A stretch of DNA of 64,000 nt from Desulfobulbaceae bacterium BRH_c16a. GTDB taxonomy: Bacteria; Desulfobacterota; Desulfobulbia; Desulfobulbales; Desulfocapsaceae. The DNA is taken from NCBI GenBank assembly GCA_000961725.1, contig LADS01000049.1, forward strand, positions 1-64,000, given 5' to 3'. The first letter of the stretch is position 1. Each line of letters opens with the position of its first letter. The position numbers and the translations under genes are program-made. This document shows, piece by piece, positions 42,148 through 51,844 of the stretch. The notes beneath the pieces were generated by a model. It did not search any database. It worked only from the letters and a program-made list of their open reading frames with translations, and had not been told where the DNA came from.

Positions 42148-42898
42148 ATTCCCTGATCCTGATTTTTTTCTCTATATCTTCCCACATTGTCCGATACGCC
42201 TCGGCGGCCTCTTCCTTGGCGGCAAAGGTCGAAAGCGGCGCTCTGTGTATCCCCATTTTCTCGACGTCGGTCGAGAAGGGGATATAACTCTTGAGCAATC
42301 TTTTATATTTCTTCCGCAATGCGGTCATCGTCTCGCGATGGAGATTTTTGCTCTGCTGAACCATCGAGAAGAAAGGCATGATTTTTTTCTGGCGATATTC
42401 ATTGTCGCTGAAAAAATCGTGGAGCTGCTCGAGGCTGCGTACCGACAAGGTAGTGGGAATGACCGGAACGACGATTTTATCGGCTGCCTTGAAGACATTT
42501 TCCGAGAGTAAAGAGATGTTCGGCGGACAATCGAGGATGATGACCCGGTACTCGCTGTCCATCGCCTTCAAGGCTTTTTTCAGACGCGACCTATTGTTTT
42601 TCATCCGCGACAGGAAGATATCGAAATCGCGATAGGTCAGGTTGGCCGGCAGCAGATCGAGGTTTTCATAGTCGCTTGCCCGGATTGCGGCGGCGATCTT
42701 CCCGGCATCCTCGAAGAAGGCCTCATCCTTCAGCTTCTTTGACGGTTTCACTCGAAAATAAAACCCTGAAGCCCCCTGGGGATCAAGATCGCACAGCAGT
42801 GTCCGGTTGCCGTTCATGGCACTGGCATAGGCAAGATTTACCGCCGTTGCCGTTTTACCCACCCCGCCTTTATTGCTGTAGCAGGCGATTATCTTCAT
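42146..42898 (-). CDS. ParA-family ATPase
   Basis: The 250-residue protein has the deviant Walker A KGGVGKT (residues 10-16), LLCDLDPQG (A' box) and VIILDCPPN (Walker B). ParA-like proteins position cargo such as DNA or storage granules on the nucleoid. The start at 42898 has GAGGAAGG in front; a longer frame is unlikely. It overlaps the end of the CHAD gene by 29 bp, so the two are co-transcribed. CHAD proteins bind polyphosphate granules, and PPK1 is divergent from them, so this ParA probably helps place polyphosphate granules. This is inference; no ParB is present. Confidence 0.85.
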   Translation of the reverse strand: MKIIACYSNKGGVGKTATAVNLAYASAMNGNRTLLCDLDPQGASGFYFRVKPSKKLKDEAFFEDAGKIAAAIRASDYENLDLLPANLTYRDFDIFLSRMKNNRSRLKKALKAMDSEYRVIILDCPPNISLLSENVFKAADKIVVPVIPTTLSVRSLEQLHDFFSDNEYRQKKIMPFFSMVQQSKNLHRETMTALRKKYKRLLKSYIPFSTDVEKMGIHRAPLSTFAAKEEAAEAYRTMWEDIEKKIRIRE

Positions 42899-44429
42899 CT
42901 TGACCTTCCTCTTTATGAAAGAGTTCATGGAATTCGGATCTGATCTCCGGGCTGTCGAATCGTGCAAAATTGTTCATGATCTGATTTCGTTCCTCGAGCT
43001 GCAGGCGATACAGCATTGCCGTCAGGGCACCGATTGCCTGGGCGACCTGCAACGCCTCGGCGCCGCGTCTGGAATCGCCCGCCATCATCCCGGCAAGAAA
43101 ACTCTGCTGTACCGAATAGTCGTTGAATTTTCCCAGATTGTCCTGCAGTACCTTGAGTGATTTGATAAGCTGTCGAAGAGCTTCCGGGGGAAACAACGGA
43201 GCGAAAAACTCCATGAGATAGCGGAGTTTTTTACAGTGTATGCGCAGGCGGTGAATAACCGGATCAGGGGTATTCTCATCGATATCCCGGGCTGTCCTGC
43301 ATACCTTGCGATATCTTTTCAGAATAAGCCGACAGGCAAAGGCCAGGGTGCTTTCCTGCGCCGCAGGGCCGCCGCCGAAGTTATCCGTTTTGGCGAATTC
43401 TTTCTGCAACGCGGTAATCCGCCGGGAATAGGCCCGGCTTTCCATGAAGTGGGCGACTTTCTTCTGCTCCTCTTTGCGCTCTGCCGCAAACGTGGCAAAA
43501 AGCAGCCGCAGTCCCGCGTGGGTTATCGGCGGAACCAGCCGAAAGTATTCCTCCCTTTCCAGCAGATAGACATCCAGGTCCCTGAGTGCGTTGGTCTTTT
43601 TCGTCAGTTCGCCAAACTGGGCCTTCAGCCGGATGGTGTCCTCTGCCTTGAACACTTCGGAAAAAAGACCGACAACCGACCGGACCTTCCGCAAGCCAAC
43701 CCGATAATCGTGAAGAAATTCGGAGTCGATATCTTCGACGATACCCGCCTCATTGCTCCGGACGAGTCGCAGCAGGGTTTGAATGATAACGACGGCGCTT
43801 TCGATGATCGGTGTTTCTGGTAACAGACTGATTTCTGGCTTGCTCGTGTATTCCTTTTTCTCTATGCCAAGACGCTGATAGACATCCCCCGCATCGGTGC
43901 AGGGAGTCGCGCCGTATTCCTGGAGGGCCTGCTTGAATTCGCCATGGGCCTCCGGGTATCCGCGGAGGGGCAGGGTTCCGCCGATTACTGCAGTTTTCCG
44001 GGCACGACTTACAGTCAGATAGTGAAAGCGAACCAAAGTCTTGCCGACATCGTCCAGGAGCCCGCCGACTTCCCGCTTCACCTTCACCTTGGCCACCGGA
44101 AGAAAAGCTCTCAGCCTGGAGATGTCTGCCAGGAGACGGGATACCGGCCCCTCCCCGAGGTCAGCGGCGAGTTTCCAGCCGGGCACGGCCTGCTGCTCGA
44201 AGAGCTGACCTGTCTGCAGATCGATGAGCAACAGCAGCTGACCGGTTTGAAAGAGTATTTTGGCGGCTTGAAAGTTTTCGTTTTCAAAAGTGTCGAGAAG
44301 CAGCCCCTCTCCCGCCTCGCTCTTTTCCATGCTGAGCCTGAACGCGGATTCGATCGACAGAAGTTTCCCCAGTTTTTGCATGCTGAGACTACGGGGAAGA
44401 AAAAATATAAAGGGTTCCATTACGCTCAA
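42870..44429 (-). CDS. CHAD-domain protein (polyphosphate-binding)
   Basis: The 519-residue protein has an N-terminal region of about 210 residues of unknown fold and a CHAD domain (about 225-510) with conserved HDYRVGLRKVRS, LRDLDVYLLE, VHRLRIHCKKLRYLMEFF and LQDNLGKFNDY. The many basic residues in the repeated helices bind polyphosphate. Family members localise to polyphosphate granules. It overlaps parA and is divergent from ppk1 (297-bp gap), so the set is probably a granule module. The N-terminal part lacks the EXEXK of a CYTH domain, so it is not a typical CYTH-CHAD protein. Confidence 0.88.
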   Translation of the reverse strand: MSVMEPFIFFLPRSLSMQKLGKLLSIESAFRLSMEKSEAGEGLLLDTFENENFQAAKILFQTGQLLLLIDLQTGQLFEQQAVPGWKLAADLGEGPVSRLLADISRLRAFLPVAKVKVKREVGGLLDDVGKTLVRFHYLTVSRARKTAVIGGTLPLRGYPEAHGEFKQALQEYGATPCTDAGDVYQRLGIEKKEYTSKPEISLLPETPIIESAVVIIQTLLRLVRSNEAGIVEDIDSEFLHDYRVGLRKVRSVVGLFSEVFKAEDTIRLKAQFGELTKKTNALRDLDVYLLEREEYFRLVPPITHAGLRLLFATFAAERKEEQKKVAHFMESRAYSRRITALQKEFAKTDNFGGGPAAQESTLAFACRLILKRYRKVCRTARDIDENTPDPVIHRLRIHCKKLRYLMEFFAPLFPPEALRQLIKSLKVLQDNLGKFNDYSVQQSFLAGMMAGDSRRGAEALQVAQAIGALTAMLYRLQLEERNQIMNNFARFDSPEIRSEFHELFHKEEGQDEDNRLLQQ

Positions 44430-44545
44430 GTCCTTGTATTATTTGTATAAATCCTGCGACAAATACCCCGGCGGCCATCTCCCTCCAAACGTCCTGTTCT
44501 CCGACCGGTACTTTCGATCATGCGGAACGTCTTAAGGTAGTCTGA

Positions 44546-44559
44546 CATACCATTGTATG
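44546..44559. promoter_or_regulatory. Short palindrome in the CHAD/PPK1 divergent gap
   Basis: CATAC-CATT-GTATG is a 5-bp-arm inverted repeat in the 297-bp gap between the divergent genes. Its central place fits an operator, but the arms are short and no regulator can be named. Confidence 0.25.
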
Positions 44560-44726
44560 GAAGTCAACGAACGGGCTGGATCGGCCTTCCATGAACTCCT
44601 CAAAAGGAGCGTAATCAAATGCGGAAACTATATCTTTTCCTGAACGTATCTGCTACCATAAATGAAACAGACAGAAGAAAGCCTGACTTTGGTTATCTCT
44701 TTTAGAACCATTCATACCTCACTGCC

Positions 44727-46940
44727 ATGAACCTGAAAACAGAGCCCGAAGCCGACGTACGCGAGCTACCCGACAAAAAGCAGCAGCAACAGACCACATT
44801 CGATCTGCAGTCTCCGGAATGGTATCTCAACCGGGAACTTACCTGGCTTGAGTTCAACAAACGGGTGCTGCACGAAGGGCAGGACCCGAGAAATCCACTG
44901 CTCGAGAGAGTGTTTTTTCTGGCAGTCATCGGATCGAATCTCGACGAGTTTTTCATGAAAAGGATCGGCGGCCTGAAGCAGCAGGTCGGAGCGAGCGTCA
45001 GAAGTCTTTCGGTGGACGGCCGCCTGCCTCAGCAGCAGATTGATGCCTGCCATACTGTTGTTCGTGAAATTCTCGACCAGCGACTGCTTCTGGAAAGTGA
45101 ATTGCAACGGCTGCTCGCCAAAGAAGGCATCTCGATCAAACGCTACAAAGACCTGAACCCGGAAGAACAGGATCTGGTTAATGGCTATTTTCGCAACGAA
45201 ATCTACCCACTTCTTACCCCGCAGGGAATGGATCCCGCCCATCCCTTTCCCTTCATTTCCAACCTTTCGGTCAATCTGCTGGTAAGCGTCCGGTATCCGG
45301 AAAGCGACCACAGTTTCCTGATCAGGATAAAGATCCCTACCAGCGCCGATCTCCCCAGATTCGTCCAGGTAGGCAGAAACGCCGTCTATATTCTCCTCGA
45401 GGATCTGGTCGGCAACAATCTCCAGCTGCTTCTTCCCGGAATGGTAGTTGAAAGTTGCGAGACCTTCAGGGTAACCCGTAACGCCATCACCGAAAGGTCC
45501 GAGGAACAGCCCAACGATCTGCTGAGCATGATCGAATCGGCCCTGCGCGACCGAAAATTCGCCGAGATTGTCCGTCTGGAAGTGGGCAGCGGCATGCTCG
45601 ACCTGCACAAGGGCAAGCTGGCTGCCGAACTGGGGGTGGATGGAGAAATGGACGTTTATGAAGTCGCCGGCATTCTCGGGGTCAGGGATCTGTTTCAGAT
45701 TGCCGCACTCGACAGGCCGGAACTGCATTTCGTTCCTCACTACCCGGCCGACAACCCGGAACTCCTGGGAGATGACCCGAACATCTTCCATACCGTCCGC
45801 GAACATGGCGATGTGCTGCTGCAGCATCCCTACGAATCCTTCGACACTTCGGTGGAAAGATTCCTCAGGGAGGCCAGTTCAGACCCCAAAGTGCTGGCCA
45901 TCAAGATGACTCTCTACCGAACCGCAAAAAATTCGCGGATCATTCAATATCTGATTGATGCCGCCCAGAACGGCAAGCAGGTGGCGGTAGTGGTTGAACT
46001 GATGGCTCGGTTTGACGAGTCGGCCAATATCAGGTGGGCCGGGTTTCTCGAAGAGGCAGGGATACATGTCACCTATGGAATCGTCGGGATGAAAACCCAC
46101 TCCAAACTGATCTTTGTCATTCGAAAGGATTTCAATGGGTTGCGCCGTTACGCCCATATCGGCACCGGGAACTACCATGCGGGAACGGCCAGGGCATATG
46201 TCGATCTCGGCCTGATCACCTGCGATCCCGAGATCTGCTCCGACCTGACCGAACTGTTCAACTACCTCACCAGCGGCTGCACGCCGATGCGCCGCTATGC
46301 CAAGCTGCTGCCCTCGCCAAAACAGTTGAAAAAGGGCCTCCTCAGCAGGATCGAGAGGGAAATCGCCCATCAGAAGAAGAGCGGCAACGGCCTCATTCAG
46401 TTCAAGACCAACGCCGTGGAAGACATTGACGTGGTCCAGGCGCTCTACCGTGCGTCCATGGCCGGGGTCCGCATCGACCTCATCGTCCGCGACTCCTGTC
46501 GTCTCAGGCCCGGCATCAAAGGACTGTCCGAGAACATCAAGGTCATATCCCTGGTCGGAAGATTTCTCGAACACACCCGGATCTACTATTTCAAAAACAA
46601 CGGCGAAGAAGAGTACTACATCGGTTCGGCCGACCTTATGAAACGTAATCTCGAGAGCAGAGTGGAGGTCTGCACCCCGATTGAATCGACGCAGCACAAG
46701 GCGCTGCTTCGGGAAATGCTCGATCTTCAGCTCACCAACATACGTAACGTCTGGGAGATGCATGCGGACGGTTCCTACACCCAACGCAGATCCGACGACG
46801 TAAAAGGATCTGCGTGCGTGCATCATTTCCTCATCAACAGAGCAGAGAAAAGAGCCGCCGCCGGACGGCTGGCGCTGGCCAAGAAAAAAAGCAAAAAGAA
46901 GATCTCAAATCGCCAGATCGGCAAGAAAGAGGGGAAGTGA
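44727..46940 (+). CDS. ppk1: Polyphosphate kinase 1
   Basis: The 737-residue enzyme makes polyphosphate from ATP through a phosphohistidine. The autophosphorylated His is His477 in YAHIGTGNYH and the second catalytic His is His616 in FLEHTRIYYF. The N-terminal domain starts with PEWYLNRELTWLEFNKRVL, the standard PPK1 opening. Length and motifs match the family. A basic C-terminal tail (KKKSKKKISNRQIGKKE) is an addition that may bind polymer. It is divergent from the CHAD-ParA pair. Confidence 0.95.
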   Translation: MNLKTEPEADVRELPDKKQQQQTTFDLQSPEWYLNRELTWLEFNKRVLHEGQDPRNPLLERVFFLAVIGSNLDEFFMKRIGGLKQQVGASVRSLSVDGRLPQQQIDACHTVVREILDQRLLLESELQRLLAKEGISIKRYKDLNPEEQDLVNGYFRNEIYPLLTPQGMDPAHPFPFISNLSVNLLVSVRYPESDHSFLIRIKIPTSADLPRFVQVGRNAVYILLEDLVGNNLQLLLPGMVVESCETFRVTRNAITERSEEQPNDLLSMIESALRDRKFAEIVRLEVGSGMLDLHKGKLAAELGVDGEMDVYEVAGILGVRDLFQIAALDRPELHFVPHYPADNPELLGDDPNIFHTVREHGDVLLQHPYESFDTSVERFLREASSDPKVLAIKMTLYRTAKNSRIIQYLIDAAQNGKQVAVVVELMARFDESANIRWAGFLEEAGIHVTYGIVGMKTHSKLIFVIRKDFNGLRRYAHIGTGNYHAGTARAYVDLGLITCDPEICSDLTELFNYLTSGCTPMRRYAKLLPSPKQLKKGLLSRIEREIAHQKKSGNGLIQFKTNAVEDIDVVQALYRASMAGVRIDLIVRDSCRLRPGIKGLSENIKVISLVGRFLEHTRIYYFKNNGEEEYYIGSADLMKRNLESRVEVCTPIESTQHKALLREMLDLQLTNIRNVWEMHADGSYTQRRSDDVKGSACVHHFLINRAEKRAAAGRLALAKKKSKKKISNRQIGKKEGK

Positions 46941-46957
46941 CACTCGTCACCTCCCCT
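46930..46957 (+). terminator. Hairpin at the ppk1 stop
   Basis: AGGGGAAGTGAC and GTCACCTCCCCT pair with one G-T, around a 4-nt loop, and include the stop codon. No T-run follows, so this is a terminator candidate with modest support. The rest of the 274-bp gap up to livK holds no gene I trust. Confidence 0.45.
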
Positions 46958-47214
46958 GCCAAATCCGATTGATTTGTCGCCAGACATCACAAGTAATCTC
47001 CCAGAAACAACTTCTGCAGCAGAGATATCGCCTTAATCTCTATTTTTTCTTGCGCACTGAGTGCTTTTTTAAGTAGTCTTTCCTCCCAATCAATAGCCGG
47101 AAGCACTAAAAAAGATTTTTCCCGGTAAGCCGTTATCATGACCAACATTCCCGAAACAGTCGTTAGATGCGATTCGGGATCAACCAAGCCAATAGAAGAA
47201 AGAAGGGAGCGAGC

Positions 47215-48375
47215 ATGAAAAAACTTATCGTTGGGCTTTGTGCCCTGGGAATGATGATGTCAAGTGCGGGCATTGCCGCCGATAAGGTGAAAATCGGCAT
47301 GATCACAACACTTTCCACCAAAGGCGGCTACCTGGGCGAAGATATCCGTGACGGCTTCAAGCTGGCCATCGACCGGGAGGGCGGCAAACTGGGAGGTGTT
47401 CCGGTGGAGCTGATGGTCGAAGACGACGGCGGCAAACCGGAAAAAGGCAAACAGATTGCCGAGCGATACACGCAAAAAGACGGGGTGAAGATCATGACCG
47501 GCATCGTCTTTTCCAATGTAGCGATGGCCGTGATCCCCAAGGTGGTGCGGGAGGACGTGCTCTATCTCAGCGCCAATGCCGGTCCTTCAAAGCTTGCCGG
47601 CGACGGCTGCCATCCCAATTATTTCAGCGTTTCGTATCAGAATGACAACCTCGACGAGGTGGTCGGTCAATATGTTTCCGAAATCGGCCATAAAAATGTC
47701 TACCTCATTGCCCCCAACTATCCGGCCGGCAAGGACCATCTCGCCGGTTTCAAGCGATACTATAAAGGCAATATCGCCGGTGAAGTATATACCAAACTCG
47801 ATCAATCCGACTACTCTGCGGAAATCGCCACCCTGCGCGCCGCCGGTCCCGATGCGGTATTCTTTTTTCTGCCGGGCGGCATGGGCATCAATTTTCTCAA
47901 GCAATACGAGCAGGCCGGACTGAACCAGACCATTCCGCTGTATGGTCCTGCGTTTTCCTTTGACGAGCGGATTCTTGGCGCAGTGGGCAGTGCCGCCCTT
48001 GGCGTCAAAAATGGCTCGCAGTGGACCCACGACCTGGACTTCCCGGCCAACCGGGAGTTTGTCGACGCCTACCGGCAGGCCTACGGCAGGATGCCGACTC
48101 TCTATGCCGCCCAGGGCTACGACACCGCCAGGCTGATCGGTTCGGCCTTGCAGGCAACCGGCAAGATCGATGACCTTGCCGCCGTCCGGACTGCCCTGAA
48201 AAAAGCCGATTTCGCCTCGGTCCGCGGCAATTTCGCCTTCGGTGAAAACCAGCATCCAATCCAGGATATCTATATTCGGGAAGTTGTTAAGACCGAAACC
48301 GGCTTCACCAACAAGACGGTCAAAAAGGTCTTTACCAACCATGTGGACGCCTACGCCGCAGAATGTAAAATGTGA
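47215..48375 (+). CDS. Branched-chain amino acid ABC transporter, substrate-binding protein
   Basis: The 386-residue protein begins MKKLIVGLCALGMMMSSAGIAA, a Sec signal peptide, followed by KIGMITTLSTKGGYLGEDIRDGF, the usual start of LivJ/LivK-like type I binding proteins. AGAAGGGAG before the ATG at 47215 supports this start over an earlier in-frame one. It would bind its ligand in the periplasm and pass it to the LivHMGF transporter. Relatives also bind urea, aromatic compounds or amides, so the ligand may not be leucine. It is first in the five-gene operon. Confidence 0.9.
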   Translation: MKKLIVGLCALGMMMSSAGIAADKVKIGMITTLSTKGGYLGEDIRDGFKLAIDREGGKLGGVPVELMVEDDGGKPEKGKQIAERYTQKDGVKIMTGIVFSNVAMAVIPKVVREDVLYLSANAGPSKLAGDGCHPNYFSVSYQNDNLDEVVGQYVSEIGHKNVYLIAPNYPAGKDHLAGFKRYYKGNIAGEVYTKLDQSDYSAEIATLRAAGPDAVFFFLPGGMGINFLKQYEQAGLNQTIPLYGPAFSFDERILGAVGSAALGVKNGSQWTHDLDFPANREFVDAYRQAYGRMPTLYAAQGYDTARLIGSALQATGKIDDLAAVRTALKKADFASVRGNFAFGENQHPIQDIYIREVVKTETGFTNKTVKKVFTNHVDAYAAECKM

Positions 48376-48492
48376 AAAGGCTGTCAGCTGTCAGCGGTCA
48401 GCCGGTCGGAGCTTGAATGGCCAGGCCCTGTTATTCCTGCCGCTGTAAACTGATAGCTGAACGCTGAATGCTGAATGCTGACCGCTTAAACT
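48376..48492. repeat. Inverted array of 7-nt repeats between livK and livH
   Basis: The gap holds near-repeats of GCTGTCA/CAGC on the left (CTGTCAGCTGTCAGCGGTCAGC) and a reverse-sense set on the right (GCTGAACGCTGAATGCTGAATGCTGACC). The two halves can pair as a long imperfect hairpin. Such heptamer arrays occur as dispersed elements in bacteria. It could slow transcription after livK, favouring excess binding protein. Confidence 0.6.
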
Positions 48493-49407
48493 ATGCTTCT
48501 GGTAATCGAACAACTTCTCAACGGCCTGCAACTGGGCATCACCCTGTTTTTGATGTCGGCCGGTCTGACCCTGGTCTTCGGCATCATGCAGGTCATCAAC
48601 CTGGCCCATGGCTCGTTCTATATGATCGGGGCCTACGTCGGGGCAACGGTTGCAGCCTGCACCGGCTCTTTTCTGCTGGGTATAGCCGGGGCTGTAGCCG
48701 CCGCCATGCTTGCCGGATGTCTGGTGGAGATCCTCGTTCTCCGCCACCTCTACCACCGGGAACATCTCGACCAGGTGCTGGCGACCTTCGGCCTCATCAT
48801 GTTCTTTAACGAGCTGACCCGTATGGTCTGGGGACGGCAGCCGCTTTTTGTCGAAGTTCCCGCCTGGCTGGCGACAAGCATCGAGCTGCTGCCGGGCCTC
48901 CCCTATCCCGCCTATCGGCTGGCGGTTATCGCCGTCGGCCTGCTGGTTGCAGGGGCGCTCTGGCTTGTTTTTGCCAAAACCCGGCTCGGCATGCAGATCA
49001 GGGCCGGGGCGGTGAACAGGGATATGATCGGCGCCCTCGGCGTCAACATCAAGCTGCTGTATACCCTGGTCTTCGGACTTGGCGCCTTGCTCGCCGGTCT
49101 TGCCGGAATAATGGCCGGCCCCATTCTTGCGGTTGAATCGGGCATGGGAGAGAGCATCCTCATTCTCACCTTTGTGGTGATCGTCATCGGCGGCATCGGC
49201 TCGATCAGAGGGGCGGTGGCTGGGGCGCTGCTGGTCGGCATGGTGGATACCATGGGCCGGGCCTTTCTGCCTTCGATCCTTCGACTGGTCATGGCAACAT
49301 CGACCGCCGACGGGGTCGCCGCATCCCTTGCCTCGATGGCGATATATATACTCATGGCCATCATCCTGGTCTGGAAACCCCGGGGATTATTCCCCGCCCA
49401 CGCGTGA
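48493..49407 (+). CDS. livH: Branched-chain amino acid ABC permease, LivH type
   Basis: The 304-residue protein has about eight hydrophobic segments and LivH motifs GLQLGITLFLMSAGLTLVFG and GLAGIMAGPILAVESGMGESI. With LivM it forms the inner-membrane channel. It overlaps livM by 4 bp. No signal peptide. Confidence 0.92.
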   Translation: MLLVIEQLLNGLQLGITLFLMSAGLTLVFGIMQVINLAHGSFYMIGAYVGATVAACTGSFLLGIAGAVAAAMLAGCLVEILVLRHLYHREHLDQVLATFGLIMFFNELTRMVWGRQPLFVEVPAWLATSIELLPGLPYPAYRLAVIAVGLLVAGALWLVFAKTRLGMQIRAGAVNRDMIGALGVNIKLLYTLVFGLGALLAGLAGIMAGPILAVESGMGESILILTFVVIVIGGIGSIRGAVAGALLVGMVDTMGRAFLPSILRLVMATSTADGVAASLASMAIYILMAIILVWKPRGLFPAHA

Positions 49408-50399
49408 GCTTCATGCCGTCAAGAAAACACATTGCCATCGGCTGCGGTGCCGTTATTCTGCTTGTTCTCCCGCTTGCAGCATCCCTCACCGGCCAACCCT
49501 ATCTCATATCTCTTGCCAGCAGGATTCTCATCTACGGTCTTGCCGCGGCAAGCCTTGACCTGCTGCTCGGCTACAGTGCCATGATCAGTCTCGGCCATGC
49601 CGCCTTTGTCGGCGTCGGGGCGTATGTGGTCGGCATCTTCCATTTCCACGGATTCGAGGCAGAACCGCTGTTCACCTGGCCTTTTCTCCTCGCCGGCAGT
49701 GAAAACGGCCTGCTCGTTCTGCCTTTGGCCGTATTGACTTCGGCCTTTGCCGCGCTGATCATCGGCGCTCTCAGCCTGCGCACCACCGGCATGCACTTTA
49801 TCATGATCACGCTGGCCTTTGCCCAGATGCTTTTCTATTTTTTCGTCTCTCTTGAGAAATACGGCGGAGATGACGGGCTGTCGATGTATTCGCGGACCAA
49901 ACTGCCGGGGCTCGATCTGGAAAACGATATCCAGTTCTACTATCTCTGCCTCGGATCGCTCATCCTGTTTCTTTTCTTTGCCGCACGGCTCGTCCACTCA
50001 CGGTTCGGCCTCATCATCCGCGGCGCCGGCAACAACGACAGACGCATCAAGGGCCTCGGTATTCATTCATACCGCTACAAACTGGCCACCTTCGTCATTG
50101 CCGGCGGAACCGCAGGTCTTGCCGGAGCGCTGCTCGCCAACCAGACCGAATATGTCAGCCCAGGCCTGATGCACTGGACTCTTTCCGGCGAACTCATGGT
50201 CATGGTCCTGCTCGGCGGCCTCGGGACGCTCTTTGGTCCGGTCCTGGGTGCTGCAGTTTTTCTCCTGCTTGAAGAAACGCTGGCCATCTATACCGAGCAC
50301 TGGATGATCTATATGGGACCATTTCTCGTACTCTCGGTTATTTTTGCCAAGAATGGCCTGCTCGGATTTCTGACCGGGAAAAAAGACCGACATGACTGA
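49404..50399 (+). CDS. livM: Branched-chain amino acid ABC permease, LivM type
   Basis: The 331-residue protein (GTG at 49404, or ATG at 49413) has about nine hydrophobic segments and LivM motifs SLDLLLGYSAMISLGHAAFVGVGAY and MVMVLLGGLGTLFGPVLGA. It pairs with LivH. Overlaps on both sides (4 bp before, 8 bp after) show tight coupling. Confidence 0.92.
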   Translation: MSFMPSRKHIAIGCGAVILLVLPLAASLTGQPYLISLASRILIYGLAAASLDLLLGYSAMISLGHAAFVGVGAYVVGIFHFHGFEAEPLFTWPFLLAGSENGLLVLPLAVLTSAFAALIIGALSLRTTGMHFIMITLAFAQMLFYFFVSLEKYGGDDGLSMYSRTKLPGLDLENDIQFYYLCLGSLILFLFFAARLVHSRFGLIIRGAGNNDRRIKGLGIHSYRYKLATFVIAGGTAGLAGALLANQTEYVSPGLMHWTLSGELMVMVLLGGLGTLFGPVLGAAVFLLLEETLAIYTEHWMIYMGPFLVLSVIFAKNGLLGFLTGKKDRHD

Positions 50400-51147
50400 A
50401 TCCCTCTTACACATTTCCGGGCTGCACAAGTCGTTTGGCGCTCTTAGGGCCACGGACGACCTTTCCTTTACCATCGCCAAAGGCCATATTCATGCCCTGA
50501 TCGGCCCGAATGGCGCCGGAAAAACGACAGCAGTCAACCAGCTGAGCGGCGATCTTTTGCCGGATGCCGGAACGATCACCTTCAAGGGCCGCGACATCAC
50601 CCGACTGAAAACTTACCAGCGGGCCCGGCTCGGTATCGCCAGATCGTTCCAGATCACCCATATCTTCGAGAACCTCAGCGTCGCCGAGAATATGGGGCTC
50701 GCTCTCTGCGCCCGGGCCGGGCACAATTTCCGCTTTTTTCGCAACTGGCGCAAAGCCTCAATGGTGGCAGACGATCTGTCCGGCGCCCTGGCCCGGGTCG
50801 ATCTGCTGCACCGAGCCGAGCTGAAAGCCCGCCATCTCTCCCACGGCGAAAAGCGTCAGCTGGAAGTCGGTATGACGCTTGTCGGCCAGCCGGAACTGCT
50901 GATTCTCGACGAGCCGATGGCCGGGATGGGCCCGGGTGGCACGGTTGAATTGACCAAACTCATCCGCCGGCTGAAAGGACAGGTGACCATACTTCTGGTC
51001 GAACACGACATGGATGTGGTTTTTTCCCTGGCCGACCGCGTGACGGTCCTCGTCTACGGCGCCAACATCGCAACCGGCACACCTGCCGAGATCCGCGCCA
51101 ACCCGGCAGTTCGCGAGGCCTATCTGGGGGATAACGGCGATGCTTGA
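50392..51147 (+). CDS. livG: Branched-chain amino acid ABC ATPase, LivG type
   Basis: The 251-residue ATPase has Walker A GPNGAGKT, the signature LSHGEKRQLEV and Walker B LLILDEPMAG, followed by VEHDMDVVF. It drives transport with LivF. Overlaps livF by 8 bp. Confidence 0.93.
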   Translation: MTESLLHISGLHKSFGALRATDDLSFTIAKGHIHALIGPNGAGKTTAVNQLSGDLLPDAGTITFKGRDITRLKTYQRARLGIARSFQITHIFENLSVAENMGLALCARAGHNFRFFRNWRKASMVADDLSGALARVDLLHRAELKARHLSHGEKRQLEVGMTLVGQPELLILDEPMAGMGPGGTVELTKLIRRLKGQVTILLVEHDMDVVFSLADRVTVLVYGANIATGTPAEIRANPAVREAYLGDNGDA

Positions 51148-51844
51148 ACTGTGCGGCGTTACCTCATTTTACGGTGAAAGCCAGGCTCTCTTCGGGGTCT
51201 CCCTCCACATTCGGGAATCCGAAGTGGTCACCCTGCTTGGCCGCAACGGCATGGGAAAAAGCACAACCATCCGTTCGATCATGGGACTGACTCCGGCCCG
51301 CACCGGGACCATCAGATACCTGGGCAAGGAGATACAGGACCTGCCGAGCTACAAAATTGCCCGGATGGGTATCGGTCTCGTCCCCGAGGGGCGGCAGATC
51401 TTCCCCAATCTGACGGTTCGCGAAAACCTCATCGCCACCGCCTCGAACTATCGCAAGGCGCCGCAACCCTACTCCCTGTCCGATATTTTCGACATCTTCC
51501 CAAGGCTCGCCGACCGCCTCACCCACTACGGCAACCAGCTTTCCGGCGGAGAACAGCAGATGCTCGCGGTGGGCCGGGCCCTGATGATCAATCCCGGCCT
51601 GCTGATCCTCGACGAGGCGACCGAAGGACTCGCCCCCCTAATCCGCAAAGAGATCTGGCGGGGCCTGAAAATTCTCAAAGGCAAGGGCCTGGCGATTCTC
51701 ATCATCGACAAGAATATCGAAGCCCTGATGGCCATTTCCGAACGCCACTACATCATGGAAAAAGGACAGATCGCCTGGAGCGGCACCACGGAAGACTGGC
51801 AGAAAAAGCCGGAACTCAAATCCCGCTACCTGGGGATCGATTGA
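51140..51844 (+). CDS. livF: Branched-chain amino acid ABC ATPase, LivF type
   Basis: The 234-residue ATPase has Walker A GRNGMGKS, signature LSGGEQQMLAV and Walker B LLILDEATEG. The last helix holds IDKNIEALMAISERHYIMEKG. Its 3' end is duplicated about 1.1 kb downstream at 52705-52950. Last gene of the operon. Confidence 0.93.
   Translation: MLELCGVTSFYGESQALFGVSLHIRESEVVTLLGRNGMGKSTTIRSIMGLTPARTGTIRYLGKEIQDLPSYKIARMGIGLVPEGRQIFPNLTVRENLIATASNYRKAPQPYSLSDIFDIFPRLADRLTHYGNQLSGGEQQMLAVGRALMINPGLLILDEATEGLAPLIRKEIWRGLKILKGKGLAILIIDKNIEALMAISERHYIMEKGQIAWSGTTEDWQKKPELKSRYLGID

Noticed and set aside
45879-46826. Long minus-strand frame opposite ppk1 (also 44766-45827)
   Set aside because: Shadows of PPK1 caused by codon bias; no motifs.
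46987-47187. 66-codon minus-strand frame between ppk1 and livK
   Set aside because: No ribosome binding site or family resemblance; overlaps the leader region of livK.
47587-48342. 251-codon minus-strand frame opposite the Liv binding protein
   Set aside because: Shadow of a gene with clear signal peptide and family pattern.
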